In this document: positions 54,091 through 61,589 of the stretch, piece by piece | Numbering within the stretch: position 1 is the stretch's first letter | Layout: each line of letters opens with the position of its first letter | Assembly: GCF_002294985.1 (NCBI RefSeq) | Contig: NZ_NSGE01000004.1 | Coordinates: 372,001-436,000, forward strand | Length of the DNA: 64,000 bases | Origin: Mesorhizobium sp. WSM3862 | GTDB taxonomy: Bacteria > Pseudomonadota > Alphaproteobacteria > Rhizobiales > Rhizobiaceae | Reading direction: 5' to 3' | Notes under the pieces: model-generated | Seen by the model: only the letters and a program-made list of their open reading frames with translations | The model's database searches: none | What the model was told of the DNA's origin: nothing | Position numbers and translations under genes: made by a program

Positions 54091-56076
54091 TCACACGAGA
54101 GCGCGGGGAATCGTCTGTTTGAAATCGCGCTCGAACACCAGCTTTTCGCCCTCATAGGCCTCGATTCTGGCGCTGAGGATGAAGTCTTGCGCGTCCGAGC
54201 GCATCTCGGCGAAGGTCTCGGTCCGCACCGACCATTCATTTCGCGACAATGTCTGCGTCCAATGCGTGCTGCCCGTCGCCGACAGGGGATCGTCGGGTTG
54301 GATCGCCCATGTCTCCCTGACCATGCTGCCGTGGACCAGCCCGTGCTCCAGGTCGCGCACCTCGCCGAAATCGTCCGTTACGGCAAGCGTGACGACGCCG
54401 GTCTTTTCGTTGCGGTGGATATGCCGTTCGGAATTGGTCGGCCTGATCGTCTCGGTCGCCCAGGGCGTAGCCCCTTCCGGTTCGAGGAACGACACCTCGT
54501 CGGCCGTCGCCGGCGGGCGCAGCGGCAGCTTGAGCGTCGCGGCCGACAGTTCGAGCGTCGCCGGCTCCGGCGACGGCCAGATCATCGGCCAGTAGGCGGT
54601 CGAGACGGCGACCCGCAGGCGGTGCCCGGCCGGCACCCGGTAGGCGCACTGATCGAGCACGACGCGTGCCGAGACCGTCTCGCCTGGCACCAGCGCTTCC
54701 GGGAACTCGTGCGAGTTGCGGTGGGTGAGGTTGAGCACGCCATAGGAGATCAGCTCCGAGGCGCCGTCCGGATGCACGTCACAGAGACGCACCGCGATGT
54801 TGGCCTGGCGGCGGTCCGAGGCAACCCGTACTTCGACTTCCGGCGCGCCGACGATGTCGATCGCCTCCTCGAGTTCGACCTGGTCGAAGCATACCGAAAG
54901 CGCGTCGTCGGGGCGCTGGTCGCCCGGCAGTTCCGGACCGAAGGTGAAGGGAAAATACTCGCCGCCCGCAAGCCCGCAACTTTGCGGCGAGGCGACGATT
55001 GCCGGTCCGGCGCCTTCGGCAATGAGCTCGGTTGCCTTGACCTTGATGTCGGGCGAGGGCCATTGCTGTTCCGCAACCCAGCGGCCTGGCCGTTCGGGAT
55101 GCCAGCGGGCCGGACGCACGCTGTCCATCACATAGGCGCGGTAGTCCGGGTCGGCCTCGACGCCGGTCGCCGCGCCCTTCAGCCAGCGGTCCCACCAGCG
55201 CAGCGCCTCCTGCAGGAAGCCGATGGCCGGATTGGGTGCCGCGTAATGCGGATATTTGTGGATCCAGGGGCCGACGATGCCCTTCACCGGCGCCTGGATG
55301 TTGGTGACCAGATTGGAGATCGTGTTGCGGTAGCCGTCATGCCAACCGCCGATCGACAGCACTGCCGCCGTAACGGCTGAAAAGTCCTCGCAGATCGAGC
55401 CGCGTTTCCAGTAAGCATCGCGATGCTGGTGGCTGAGCCACAGCGGCGCGAGAAAGGGCTGGTTCTCCAGCCGGCTCAGCCACAGATCGCGCCAGCGGTT
55501 GCCGCCGGCGATTTCCGGATCCGGCGGCCGCGACGAGTAGGAGAGCATCGTCGAGGCCCAGCCGAAATTCTCGAGCAGCAGGCAGCCGCCCTTGTAGTGA
55601 ATGTCGTCGGCATAGCGGTCGACGGTCGAGCACAGGCTGATCACCGCCTTCAGCGCCGGCGGCTGCTTTGCCGCGACCTGCAGGCAGTTGAAGCCGCCCC
55701 AGGATATGCCCATCATGCCGACATTGCCGTTGCACCAGGGCTGCGCGGCCGCCCAGGCGATGACGTCGCAGGCGTCCTGCAATTCCTGCTCGGAATATTC
55801 GTCGTCCATCAGCCCTTCGGAATCGCCGTTGCCGCGCATGTCGACGCGGATCGAGGCATAGCCGTGTCCGGCGAAATAGGGATGCGTCAGCTGATCGCGG
55901 AAGATGGTGCCGTCGCGCTTGCGGTAGGGCAAATGCTCGAGGACCGCCGGCACCGGGTTGTCGCCGGCATCCTCAGGCATCCATATACGCGCCGACAGCC
56001 GGCAGCCATCCGGCATGACGATGCCCATATCGGGAAATTCGACGACCTTGCGAGGGAATTCTGTGACGGTTTTCAT
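54091..56076 (-). CDS. CocE/NonD-family hydrolase (X-prolyl dipeptidyl peptidase S15 fold)
   Basis: 661 residues, no signal peptide. N-terminal alpha/beta-hydrolase domain with LEHLPYRKRDGT near 47, DMRGNGDSEG near 79-88 and the nucleophile elbow GISWGG (S125); the acid and His are expected in GGWHDGYRN near 250 and IVGPWIHKYPHY near 275. A C-terminal jelly-roll domain begins near 350 (VRVASDRRQANIAVRLCDV; AYRVPAGHRLRVAVSTAYWP near 480). Relatives include cocaine esterase, glutaryl-7-ACA acylase and X-Pro peptidases, so it cleaves an ester or amide. Placed between the binding-protein gene and a deaminase gene. Confidence 0.85.
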   Translation of the reverse strand: MKTVTEFPRKVVEFPDMGIVMPDGCRLSARIWMPEDAGDNPVPAVLEHLPYRKRDGTIFRDQLTHPYFAGHGYASIRVDMRGNGDSEGLMDDEYSEQELQDACDVIAWAAAQPWCNGNVGMMGISWGGFNCLQVAAKQPPALKAVISLCSTVDRYADDIHYKGGCLLLENFGWASTMLSYSSRPPDPEIAGGNRWRDLWLSRLENQPFLAPLWLSHQHRDAYWKRGSICEDFSAVTAAVLSIGGWHDGYRNTISNLVTNIQAPVKGIVGPWIHKYPHYAAPNPAIGFLQEALRWWDRWLKGAATGVEADPDYRAYVMDSVRPARWHPERPGRWVAEQQWPSPDIKVKATELIAEGAGPAIVASPQSCGLAGGEYFPFTFGPELPGDQRPDDALSVCFDQVELEEAIDIVGAPEVEVRVASDRRQANIAVRLCDVHPDGASELISYGVLNLTHRNSHEFPEALVPGETVSARVVLDQCAYRVPAGHRLRVAVSTAYWPMIWPSPEPATLELSAATLKLPLRPPATADEVSFLEPEGATPWATETIRPTNSERHIHRNEKTGVVTLAVTDDFGEVRDLEHGLVHGSMVRETWAIQPDDPLSATGSTHWTQTLSRNEWSVRTETFAEMRSDAQDFILSARIEAYEGEKLVFERDFKQTIPRALV

Positions 56077-56159
56077 GCAAGGCACATGATGGAACCGTCG
56101 CCGAGGCGTCGTGGGCCAGCCGGCGAAATCGGCTGGTCAATAAGCGTCAGTTCAAAGCG

Positions 56160-56753
56160 TCAGTTCAGCGGAATGTCGTTGTCGGCCTTGCTCGCCTGGT
56201 ATGTACCGGACAGCGCGTCATAGCGTGCGGAGATCTTGGCAATGCGCGCCTCCAGCCGCCTGCGTTCCGCCTCGGGCAAAGCGCGCACCAGCCGGCGTAT
56301 GGAAAAGCTCTTCCAATAGGCGTTCTCGGCGTTGTAGCCGCCGGGATCGAGTGTGAAGACCTCCTTCAGGATCTTCAGGTCATGCGGGATGGCGAAGCTG
56401 TCGCGCGAGTCCTCGTGGCTGAAGAGGTAGTAGAAATTGTCGAAGCCGGTCCAGGTGATCGCCGACAGGCACAGCGAGCAGGGCTCGTGCGTGGCCAGGA
56501 ACAGCGCATCCCTGGTGTCGACGCGCTGGGCCCTGGGCATTTCGTAAAATCGCTTCAGGCAGTGCATCTCGCCATGCCAGAGCGGATTTTCGATTTCGTT
56601 GTTGGTTTCGGCGAGCACCAGCGAGCGGTCGTCTTTCCGCAGGATGGCGGCGCCGAAGAGTTTGTTGCCATGGGCAACGCCTTCAGCGGTCTTCGGCACG
56701 ATATCGTGCTCGATAACGTCGAGCAGGCGGTCGATCAGCGAAATGTCTGTCAT
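56160..56753 (-). CDS. Cytidine-deaminase-fold nucleobase deaminase, possibly guanine deaminase
   Basis: 197 residues. Zinc site H60 and catalytic E62 in WHGEMHCLKRF (HGE replaces the usual HAE), and C92/C95 in HEPCSLCLSAITW. FGAAILRKDDRSLVLAETNN near 33-52 is the usual first strand pair. After the site comes GFDNFYYLFSHEDSRDSFAI, which resembles the Bacillus GuaD continuation. The C-terminal 80 residues are longer and helical, with an Arg/Glu-rich segment. In a purine-degradation cluster, guanine to xanthine feeding XdhAB is the most sensible role. A tRNA-adenosine deaminase is less likely since those are shorter and lie elsewhere. Confidence 0.7.
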   Translation of the reverse strand: MTDISLIDRLLDVIEHDIVPKTAEGVAHGNKLFGAAILRKDDRSLVLAETNNEIENPLWHGEMHCLKRFYEMPRAQRVDTRDALFLATHEPCSLCLSAITWTGFDNFYYLFSHEDSRDSFAIPHDLKILKEVFTLDPGGYNAENAYWKSFSIRRLVRALPEAERRRLEARIAKISARYDALSGTYQASKADNDIPLN

Positions 56754-56772
56754 CGGGAAAAACTGGCAGCTT

Positions 56773-57264
56773 TCAGGGAAGATGGATCTCGTAAGGGTGC
56801 GAGAAATGGCACTCTTCGAGGTTGGCGCCGTCGCCGCCGCGGTCGACGATGAGGAAGTCTTGTTCCTCGCCGATCGGCGTCAGCACGCCGTGCCAGAGGT
56901 TGCGCCGGTAGTTGATGCCCTGCCCGGGCGCGGTGATGAAGGCGTGCGGCTCGCCTGGGCCGTCCGGAGTGTCATGGCAGACGACAACCAGAAAGGGCCG
57001 CGGCGACAGCGGAATGAAAGCCTGGCTGCCGAGCGGATGGCGCTCGACCATGGTCAGTTTCAGCGGCATCTCGTAGGGGGTGCCGCGCACCATCGAGATC
57101 AGCACCTTGGCATTCGGCCCGGTGGCCTCGGCGGTGGCGAGATCGTGGTAGCGCATCGCCTTGCCGCCATTGATCGGGTAGCGGTTCTCGCCGCCCATAT
57201 CGATCACGTCGCCAAACGGCGCGAAGTTTTCGCGTGTCAGCGGCTGGGCCACGATTTGGGTCAC
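56773..57264 (-). CDS. allA: Ureidoglycolate lyase
   Basis: 163 residues from a GTG at 57264, which overlaps the previous stop (GTGA, 57261-57264). The longer ATG-started frame reaches into the upstream gene and is Arg-rich. Motifs: PLTRENFAPFGDVIDMGG at the N-terminus, MVERHPLGSQAFIPLSPRPF near 75-95, GQGINYRRNLWHGVLTPIGE near 125-145, and DRGGDG. Cupin-like dimer that splits ureidoglycolate to glyoxylate and urea. Coupled to the ureidoglycine aminohydrolase, whose product can become its substrate. Confidence 0.87.
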   Translation of the reverse strand: MTQIVAQPLTRENFAPFGDVIDMGGENRYPINGGKAMRYHDLATAEATGPNAKVLISMVRGTPYEMPLKLTMVERHPLGSQAFIPLSPRPFLVVVCHDTPDGPGEPHAFITAPGQGINYRRNLWHGVLTPIGEEQDFLIVDRGGDGANLEECHFSHPYEIHLP

Positions 57265-58106
57265 CGCGCGCGAGCCCCAAGGGCGCCGCCAAGCTTGGCG
57301 TGCCGGTTGACGTCCTTGTAGAGCAGGTAGCGGAAATTCCCGGGACCGCCGGCGTAGCAGGCCTGCGGGCAAAAGGCGCGCAGCCACATGAAGTCGCCGG
57401 CCTCGACCTCGACCCAGTCCTGATTGAGGCGATAGACTGCCTTGCCTTCGAGCACATAGAGCCCATGCTCCATGACATGGGTCTCGGCGAAGGGGATGAC
57501 CGCGCCGGGTTTGAGCGTGACGATGGTGACATGCATATCGTGGCGCATGTCGGCCGGGTCGACGAAGCGCGTCGTCGCCCAGTGGCCTCCCGTGCCGGGC
57601 ATCGGGCTCGGCTCGACCTCCTTGTCGCTGCTGAAGAAGGCTTCCGGAACGTCGAGGCCGTCGACCGCCTCATAGGCCTTGCGGACCCAGTGGAAGCGGA
57701 CCGCACCGCTGCTCTCATTGCGCACCGTCCAGCCGCTGGCGGGCGGCAGGAAGGCGAAGCCGCCCGGCCGAAGCACATGGTTCTTGCCGGCAAGCGAGAC
57801 CGCAAGCTCGCCCTCGACCACGAACAGCACGCCCTCGGCTTCGGGGTCGAGCTCAGGCCGGTCGCTGCCGCCGCCGGGCAGGACCTCGACGATGTACTGC
57901 GAAAAGGTCTCGGCGAAGCCCGAAAGCGGTCTTGCGATGATCCAGGCCCTTGTCTTGTTCCAGAACGGCAGCGGGCTGGTGACGATGTCCTGCATCACGC
58001 CCTTGGGGATCACCGCATAGGCTTCGGTGAAGACGGCTCGGCCGGTCAACAGCTCGTGCTGACCGGGATGGCCGCCATGCGGCGCGTAATAGGTTCGCTC
58101 GGCCAT
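57261..58106 (-). CDS. allE: (S)-Ureidoglycine aminohydrolase
   Basis: 281 residues if the ATG at 58106 is used (AGGATGAAC upstream); ATGs at 58112 and 58121 are also possible. Bicupin fold: first cupin about 60-140 with GVLFVVEGELAVSL, second cupin about 180-265 with MHVTIVTLKPGAVIPFAETH then VMEHGLYVLEGKAVYRLNQD, carrying the Mn-binding His/Glu set. The N-terminus MAERTYYAPHGGHPGQ and the C-terminal LYKDVNRHAKL match UGlyAH (formerly YlbA). Releases ammonia from ureidoglycine to make ureidoglycolate. Confidence 0.88.
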   Translation of the reverse strand: MAERTYYAPHGGHPGQHELLTGRAVFTEAYAVIPKGVMQDIVTSPLPFWNKTRAWIIARPLSGFAETFSQYIVEVLPGGGSDRPELDPEAEGVLFVVEGELAVSLAGKNHVLRPGGFAFLPPASGWTVRNESSGAVRFHWVRKAYEAVDGLDVPEAFFSSDKEVEPSPMPGTGGHWATTRFVDPADMRHDMHVTIVTLKPGAVIPFAETHVMEHGLYVLEGKAVYRLNQDWVEVEAGDFMWLRAFCPQACYAGGPGNFRYLLYKDVNRHAKLGGALGARAR

Positions 58107-58131
58107 GTTCATCCTGTCCATGTGTTGAAGC

Positions 58132-59556
58132 CTATTTTGGAAGCATGTCTTTCAGCCGAAGCAGCGCGATGCGCTCGACTTGTTTGCACGCGGTGTCGAA
58201 TTCATTGCTGCGGCTGTTGCCGATGCGAGCCTCGAACTCCGCCAGGATCTGGTCCTTCGTCTTGCCCTTGACCGCGATGATGAAGGGAAATCCGAAGGTC
58301 GTGACATAGGCGGCGTTGAGTTTCGAAAACAGCTCGCGCTCCTTGTCGGTCAGCGCGTCGAGCCCGGCGGAGGCCTGTTCTTTGGCTGATTCCGGCGTCA
58401 GCCGCTTGGCCGCCGCCAGCTTGCCGGCAAGGTCGGGATGGGCGTTGAGCACGGAAAGCCGCTCGGCCTCGGTCGCCGCGCGGAAGACGCGGCAGAGCGC
58501 GTTGTGCAGGCCGCCGGCGCTGTCATGGGCCGGGCCGAGCTCCAGTTCGTAGGCCCGCTCGGCGATCCACGGCGAATGCTCGAACACCCCGCCGAAGGCA
58601 TGCACGAATTCCTCGAATTCCATCCGAGACGGGCGCAGCGCCGGCGCCTGGTAGGGGTGCGTCTCGCGCCAGTGTTTTGCGATATCGATGCGCCGGGTCA
58701 GCCACACCCTGTCATGCGACTTCACATAATCGACGAAGCGCGTCAGCGCCGCCACGCGGCCCGGACGGCCGACCAGCCGGCAATGCAGGCCGATGTTCAT
58801 CATGCGCGGCCGCCCCGCCTTGCCCTCCGCATAGAGCGTGTCGAAACTGTCCTTCAGATAGGCGAAGAACTGGTCGCCCGAATTGAAGCCCTGCGGCGTG
58901 GCAAAGCGCATGTCGTTGGCGTCGAGCGTATAGGGGATGATGAGCTGCGGCTTCTCCAAACCATCCCGGTCGAACCAGTAGGGCAATTCGTCGTCATAGG
59001 TGTCGGAGACGTAATCGAAGCCGCCTTCCTCGGCGACGAGTCGCACCGTGTTGACGGAAGTGCGGCCGGTGTACCAGCCGGTCGGCCGCGCGCCGGTCAC
59101 TTCGTAATGCAGACGGATCGTCTCTTCGAGGTCGCGTCGCTCGTCCTCCGCGCTATGGTCGCGGTAGTCGATCCATTTCAGCCCGTGCGAGGCGATCTCC
59201 CAGCCGGCCTCCTGCATCGCCGCGACCTGATCGGGGGAGCGTGCCAGCGCCGTGGCGACGCCGTAGCAGGTCACCGGCACCTCAGCTTGCGTGAACAGCC
59301 GGTAGAGCCGCCAGAAGCCGGCGCGGGCGCCGTATTCATAGATCGATTCCATGTTCCAATGGCGCTGGCCGAGCCAGGGGGCGGCGCCGACAATCTCGGA
59401 CAGGAAGGCTTCGGAAGCCTTGTCGCCGTGCAGCACGCAGTTCTCGCCGCCTTCCTCGTAATTGACGACGAACTGCACCGCGACATAGGCGCCGCCGGGC
59501 CATTTCGGGTCCGGCGGATTGGCTCCGTAACCGCGCATGTCCCGTTCGTAACGCAT
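58132..59556 (-). CDS. Fused allantoinase (PuuE) and OHCU decarboxylase (UraD)
   Basis: 474 residues from the ATG at 59556 with AGGAGCG upstream; extensions to 59688 cross the divergent promoter. Residues about 1-310 are a PuuE-type, metal-light polysaccharide-deacetylase-fold allantoinase: YERDMRGYGANPPDPKWPGG, QFVVNYEEGGENCVLHGD, HGLKWIDYRDHS and GLHCRLVGRPGRV. Residues about 315-474 are UraD: FVHAFGGVFEHSPWIAERAY, LNAHPDLAGKLA with the catalytic His near 390, and the end FPFIIAVKGKTKDQIL. UraD makes S-allantoin from OHCU, the product of UraH, and PuuE opens it, so the fusion joins consecutive steps. Confidence 0.92.
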   Translation of the reverse strand: MRYERDMRGYGANPPDPKWPGGAYVAVQFVVNYEEGGENCVLHGDKASEAFLSEIVGAAPWLGQRHWNMESIYEYGARAGFWRLYRLFTQAEVPVTCYGVATALARSPDQVAAMQEAGWEIASHGLKWIDYRDHSAEDERRDLEETIRLHYEVTGARPTGWYTGRTSVNTVRLVAEEGGFDYVSDTYDDELPYWFDRDGLEKPQLIIPYTLDANDMRFATPQGFNSGDQFFAYLKDSFDTLYAEGKAGRPRMMNIGLHCRLVGRPGRVAALTRFVDYVKSHDRVWLTRRIDIAKHWRETHPYQAPALRPSRMEFEEFVHAFGGVFEHSPWIAERAYELELGPAHDSAGGLHNALCRVFRAATEAERLSVLNAHPDLAGKLAAAKRLTPESAKEQASAGLDALTDKERELFSKLNAAYVTTFGFPFIIAVKGKTKDQILAEFEARIGNSRSNEFDTACKQVERIALLRLKDMLPK

Positions 59557-59732
59557 GATCGCTCCTGCCCGAATGTTGAGATGAAGATATCGAAAGGAGT
59601 GCTCGTGCATTCCCCCGAAAATTTTTGAAAGTGCTTTTTGCCGCACTCCGCTCGACCGGGGCTTATGCATCGCCTTTAATTGGCGCACAATTGACCTGAA
59701 AACGTTCGACTACTTGGGATGGGAGGCGGCCA
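59557..59732. promoter_or_regulatory. Divergent promoter region between puuE-uraD and uraH-xdhAB
   Basis: 176 bp, AT-richer than the genes around it, separating two units of one pathway and therefore the likely shared control site. It contains ATTGGCGCACAATTGAC near 59676. The ribosome sites of both units are clear (AGGAG on the minus side, GGGAGG at 59718-59724 on the plus side). I could not pick a confident -35/-10 pair or palindromic operator. Confidence 0.45.
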
Positions 59733-60107
59733 GTGGCAGAAACGTCGAAAGCCGATGGCGGGCGTCTGACGACCCATGTCCTCGATACCGCGACCGGCAG
59801 GCCGGCAAAGGGCCTTTCGATCGGGCTTTTCCGCCTCGAAGGCCAGGCCCGCACGCATTTGAAGACCGTCACCACCAATGATGACGGCCGCTGCGACGCG
59901 CCGTTGCTTGCCGGCGCCGACTTCCGCACCGGCGAGTACGAGCTGGTCTTCGCTGCCGGCGATTATCTGCGCGGGCAGGGCGCCAGCCTGCCGGAGCCGG
60001 CTTTCCTCGACACCGTGCCGATCCGCTTCGGCATGGCGGAGGAGCGGCATTATCATGTGCCGCTCTTGATCTCGCCGTACGGCTACTCGACCTATCGCGG
60101 GAGCTGA
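59733..60107 (+). CDS. uraH: 5-Hydroxyisourate hydrolase
   Basis: 124 residues from a GTG at 59733 with GGGAGG 8 nt upstream. Transthyretin-like protein: [20 protein letters not shown] with the catalytic His near 15, [40 protein letters not shown] and the invariant C-terminal YRGS. Hydrolyses 5-hydroxyisourate, made from urate, to OHCU for the UraD half of the divergent fusion gene. First gene of the plus-strand purine unit, 3 bp before xdhA. Confidence 0.95.
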   Translation: MAETSKADGGRLTTHVLDTATGRPAKGLSIGLFRLEGQARTHLKTVTTNDDGRCDAPLLAGADFRTGEYELVFAAGDYLRGQGASLPEPAFLDTVPIRFGMAEERHYHVPLLISPYGYSTYRGS

Positions 60108-60110
60108 GAC

Positions 60111-61589
60111 ATGGCCGACAAGACCCGTAACCAGATACGCTTCATCCTGAACGGCGCCGATGTCGCGCTGACCGACATCGCTCCCGACGCGACCCTGCTC
60201 GACTGGCTGCGGTTGAACCGCTCGCTGCGCGGCACCAAGGAAGGCTGCGCCGAGGGCGATTGCGGCGCCTGCACGGTGCTGGTCGGCAAGCTGTCGGTCG
60301 AGGGCCTGGTCTATGAAAGCGTCAATGCCTGCATCCGCTTCATGGGCTCGCTCGACGGCACCCATGTCGTCACCGTCGAGCATCTGCGCGGCAATGGGGA
60401 ACGGCTTCACCCCGTGCAGCAGGCGATGGTCGATTTCCATGGCTCCCAATGCGGCTTCTGCACGCCTGGCTTCGTCATGTCGCTCTATGCGCTCTGGATG
60501 AAGACGTCCAACCCGTCCGACGCGGCGATCGAAAAGGCGCTGCAGGGCAATCTCTGCCGCTGTACCGGCTACGAGGCGATCATGCGCGCCGCGCGCGCCA
60601 TATCAAGCTACGGCAAGGCGGCGAAGGACCCGCTGGCAGTGGAGCGCAAGGATATCACTGCACGGCTGGGAGCGCTGCGCGACGGCGCCAGGGTCGAGGT
60701 CGGGTCGGGTAAGGAGCGGCTGATCGTGCCGGCTGACGTCGACGATTTCGCCAGGGCGCTCGAGAAGGAGCCTGGCGCCACCATCGTTGCCGGCTCGACC
60801 GATGTCGGGCTGTGGGTCACCAAGCATATGCGCGACATTTCGCCGGCTATCTTCATCGGTGGCCTCGACGGCTTGCGCACGATCTCGGAGGCCGATGGCG
60901 TGATTACGGTCGGCGCCGGCGTGACTTACAGCGAAGCCTTCGCAACGCTTTCCAGGCGCATCCCGGCCTTGGGACCGCTGGTCGACCGCATCGGCGGCGA
61001 GCAGGTGCGCAACATGGGCACCATCGGCGGCAACATCGCCAATGGCTCGCCGATCGGCGACACGCCGCCGCCGCTGATCGCGCTCGGCGCGCGGCTAACG
61101 CTCCGCAAGGGCAATGCCCGACGCACGATCCCGCTCGAAACCTTCTTCATTGCCTATGGCAAGCAGGATCGGCAGCCCGGCGAATTCGTCGAGGCCGTCC
61201 ATGTGCCCGTGCCGGCAGAGGGCACGAAATTTGCCGTCTACAAGGTCACCAAGCGCCGCGACGAGGACATTACTGCTACCCTCGGCGCCTTCTATCTGAC
61301 CGAAGCCAAGGACGGCACCGTGGCGGATATCCGTATCGCCTATGGCGGCATGGCGCCGACGCCGAAGCGGGCGACTGCGGTTGAAACCGCCCTTATCGGC
61401 AAAGTCTGGAGCGAAGCGACTGTCGAGGCCGCGATGGCCGAATATGCCAGCGACTTCACGCCAATTACCGATATGCGTGCAACCGCCGAGTATCGGGGGC
61501 TGGCGGCGAAGAATCTTTTGCTGCGCTTTTATGTCGAAACCACCGGCACCAGGGCGCCGTTCCAAGTGACCCGCAACGAGGCGGCCTGA
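60111..61589 (+). CDS. xdhA: Xanthine dehydrogenase small subunit (FeS and FAD)
   Basis: 492 residues. The 2Fe-2S ferredoxin domain has CAEGDCGACTV near 44-54, the second 2Fe-2S domain CGFCTPGFVMS near 115 and GNLCRCTGYEAI near 148-160. The FAD domain starts near 200 (PGATIVAGSTDVGLWVTKHM near 222, then MGTIGGNIANGSPIGDTPPP near 304-323). Passes electrons from the molybdenum subunit to NAD. Its TGA overlaps the xdhB start (TGATG). Oxidises hypoxanthine and xanthine to urate together with XdhB. Confidence 0.95.
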   Translation: MADKTRNQIRFILNGADVALTDIAPDATLLDWLRLNRSLRGTKEGCAEGDCGACTVLVGKLSVEGLVYESVNACIRFMGSLDGTHVVTVEHLRGNGERLHPVQQAMVDFHGSQCGFCTPGFVMSLYALWMKTSNPSDAAIEKALQGNLCRCTGYEAIMRAARAISSYGKAAKDPLAVERKDITARLGALRDGARVEVGSGKERLIVPADVDDFARALEKEPGATIVAGSTDVGLWVTKHMRDISPAIFIGGLDGLRTISEADGVITVGAGVTYSEAFATLSRRIPALGPLVDRIGGEQVRNMGTIGGNIANGSPIGDTPPPLIALGARLTLRKGNARRTIPLETFFIAYGKQDRQPGEFVEAVHVPVPAEGTKFAVYKVTKRRDEDITATLGAFYLTEAKDGTVADIRIAYGGMAPTPKRATAVETALIGKVWSEATVEAAMAEYASDFTPITDMRATAEYRGLAAKNLLLRFYVETTGTRAPFQVTRNEAA

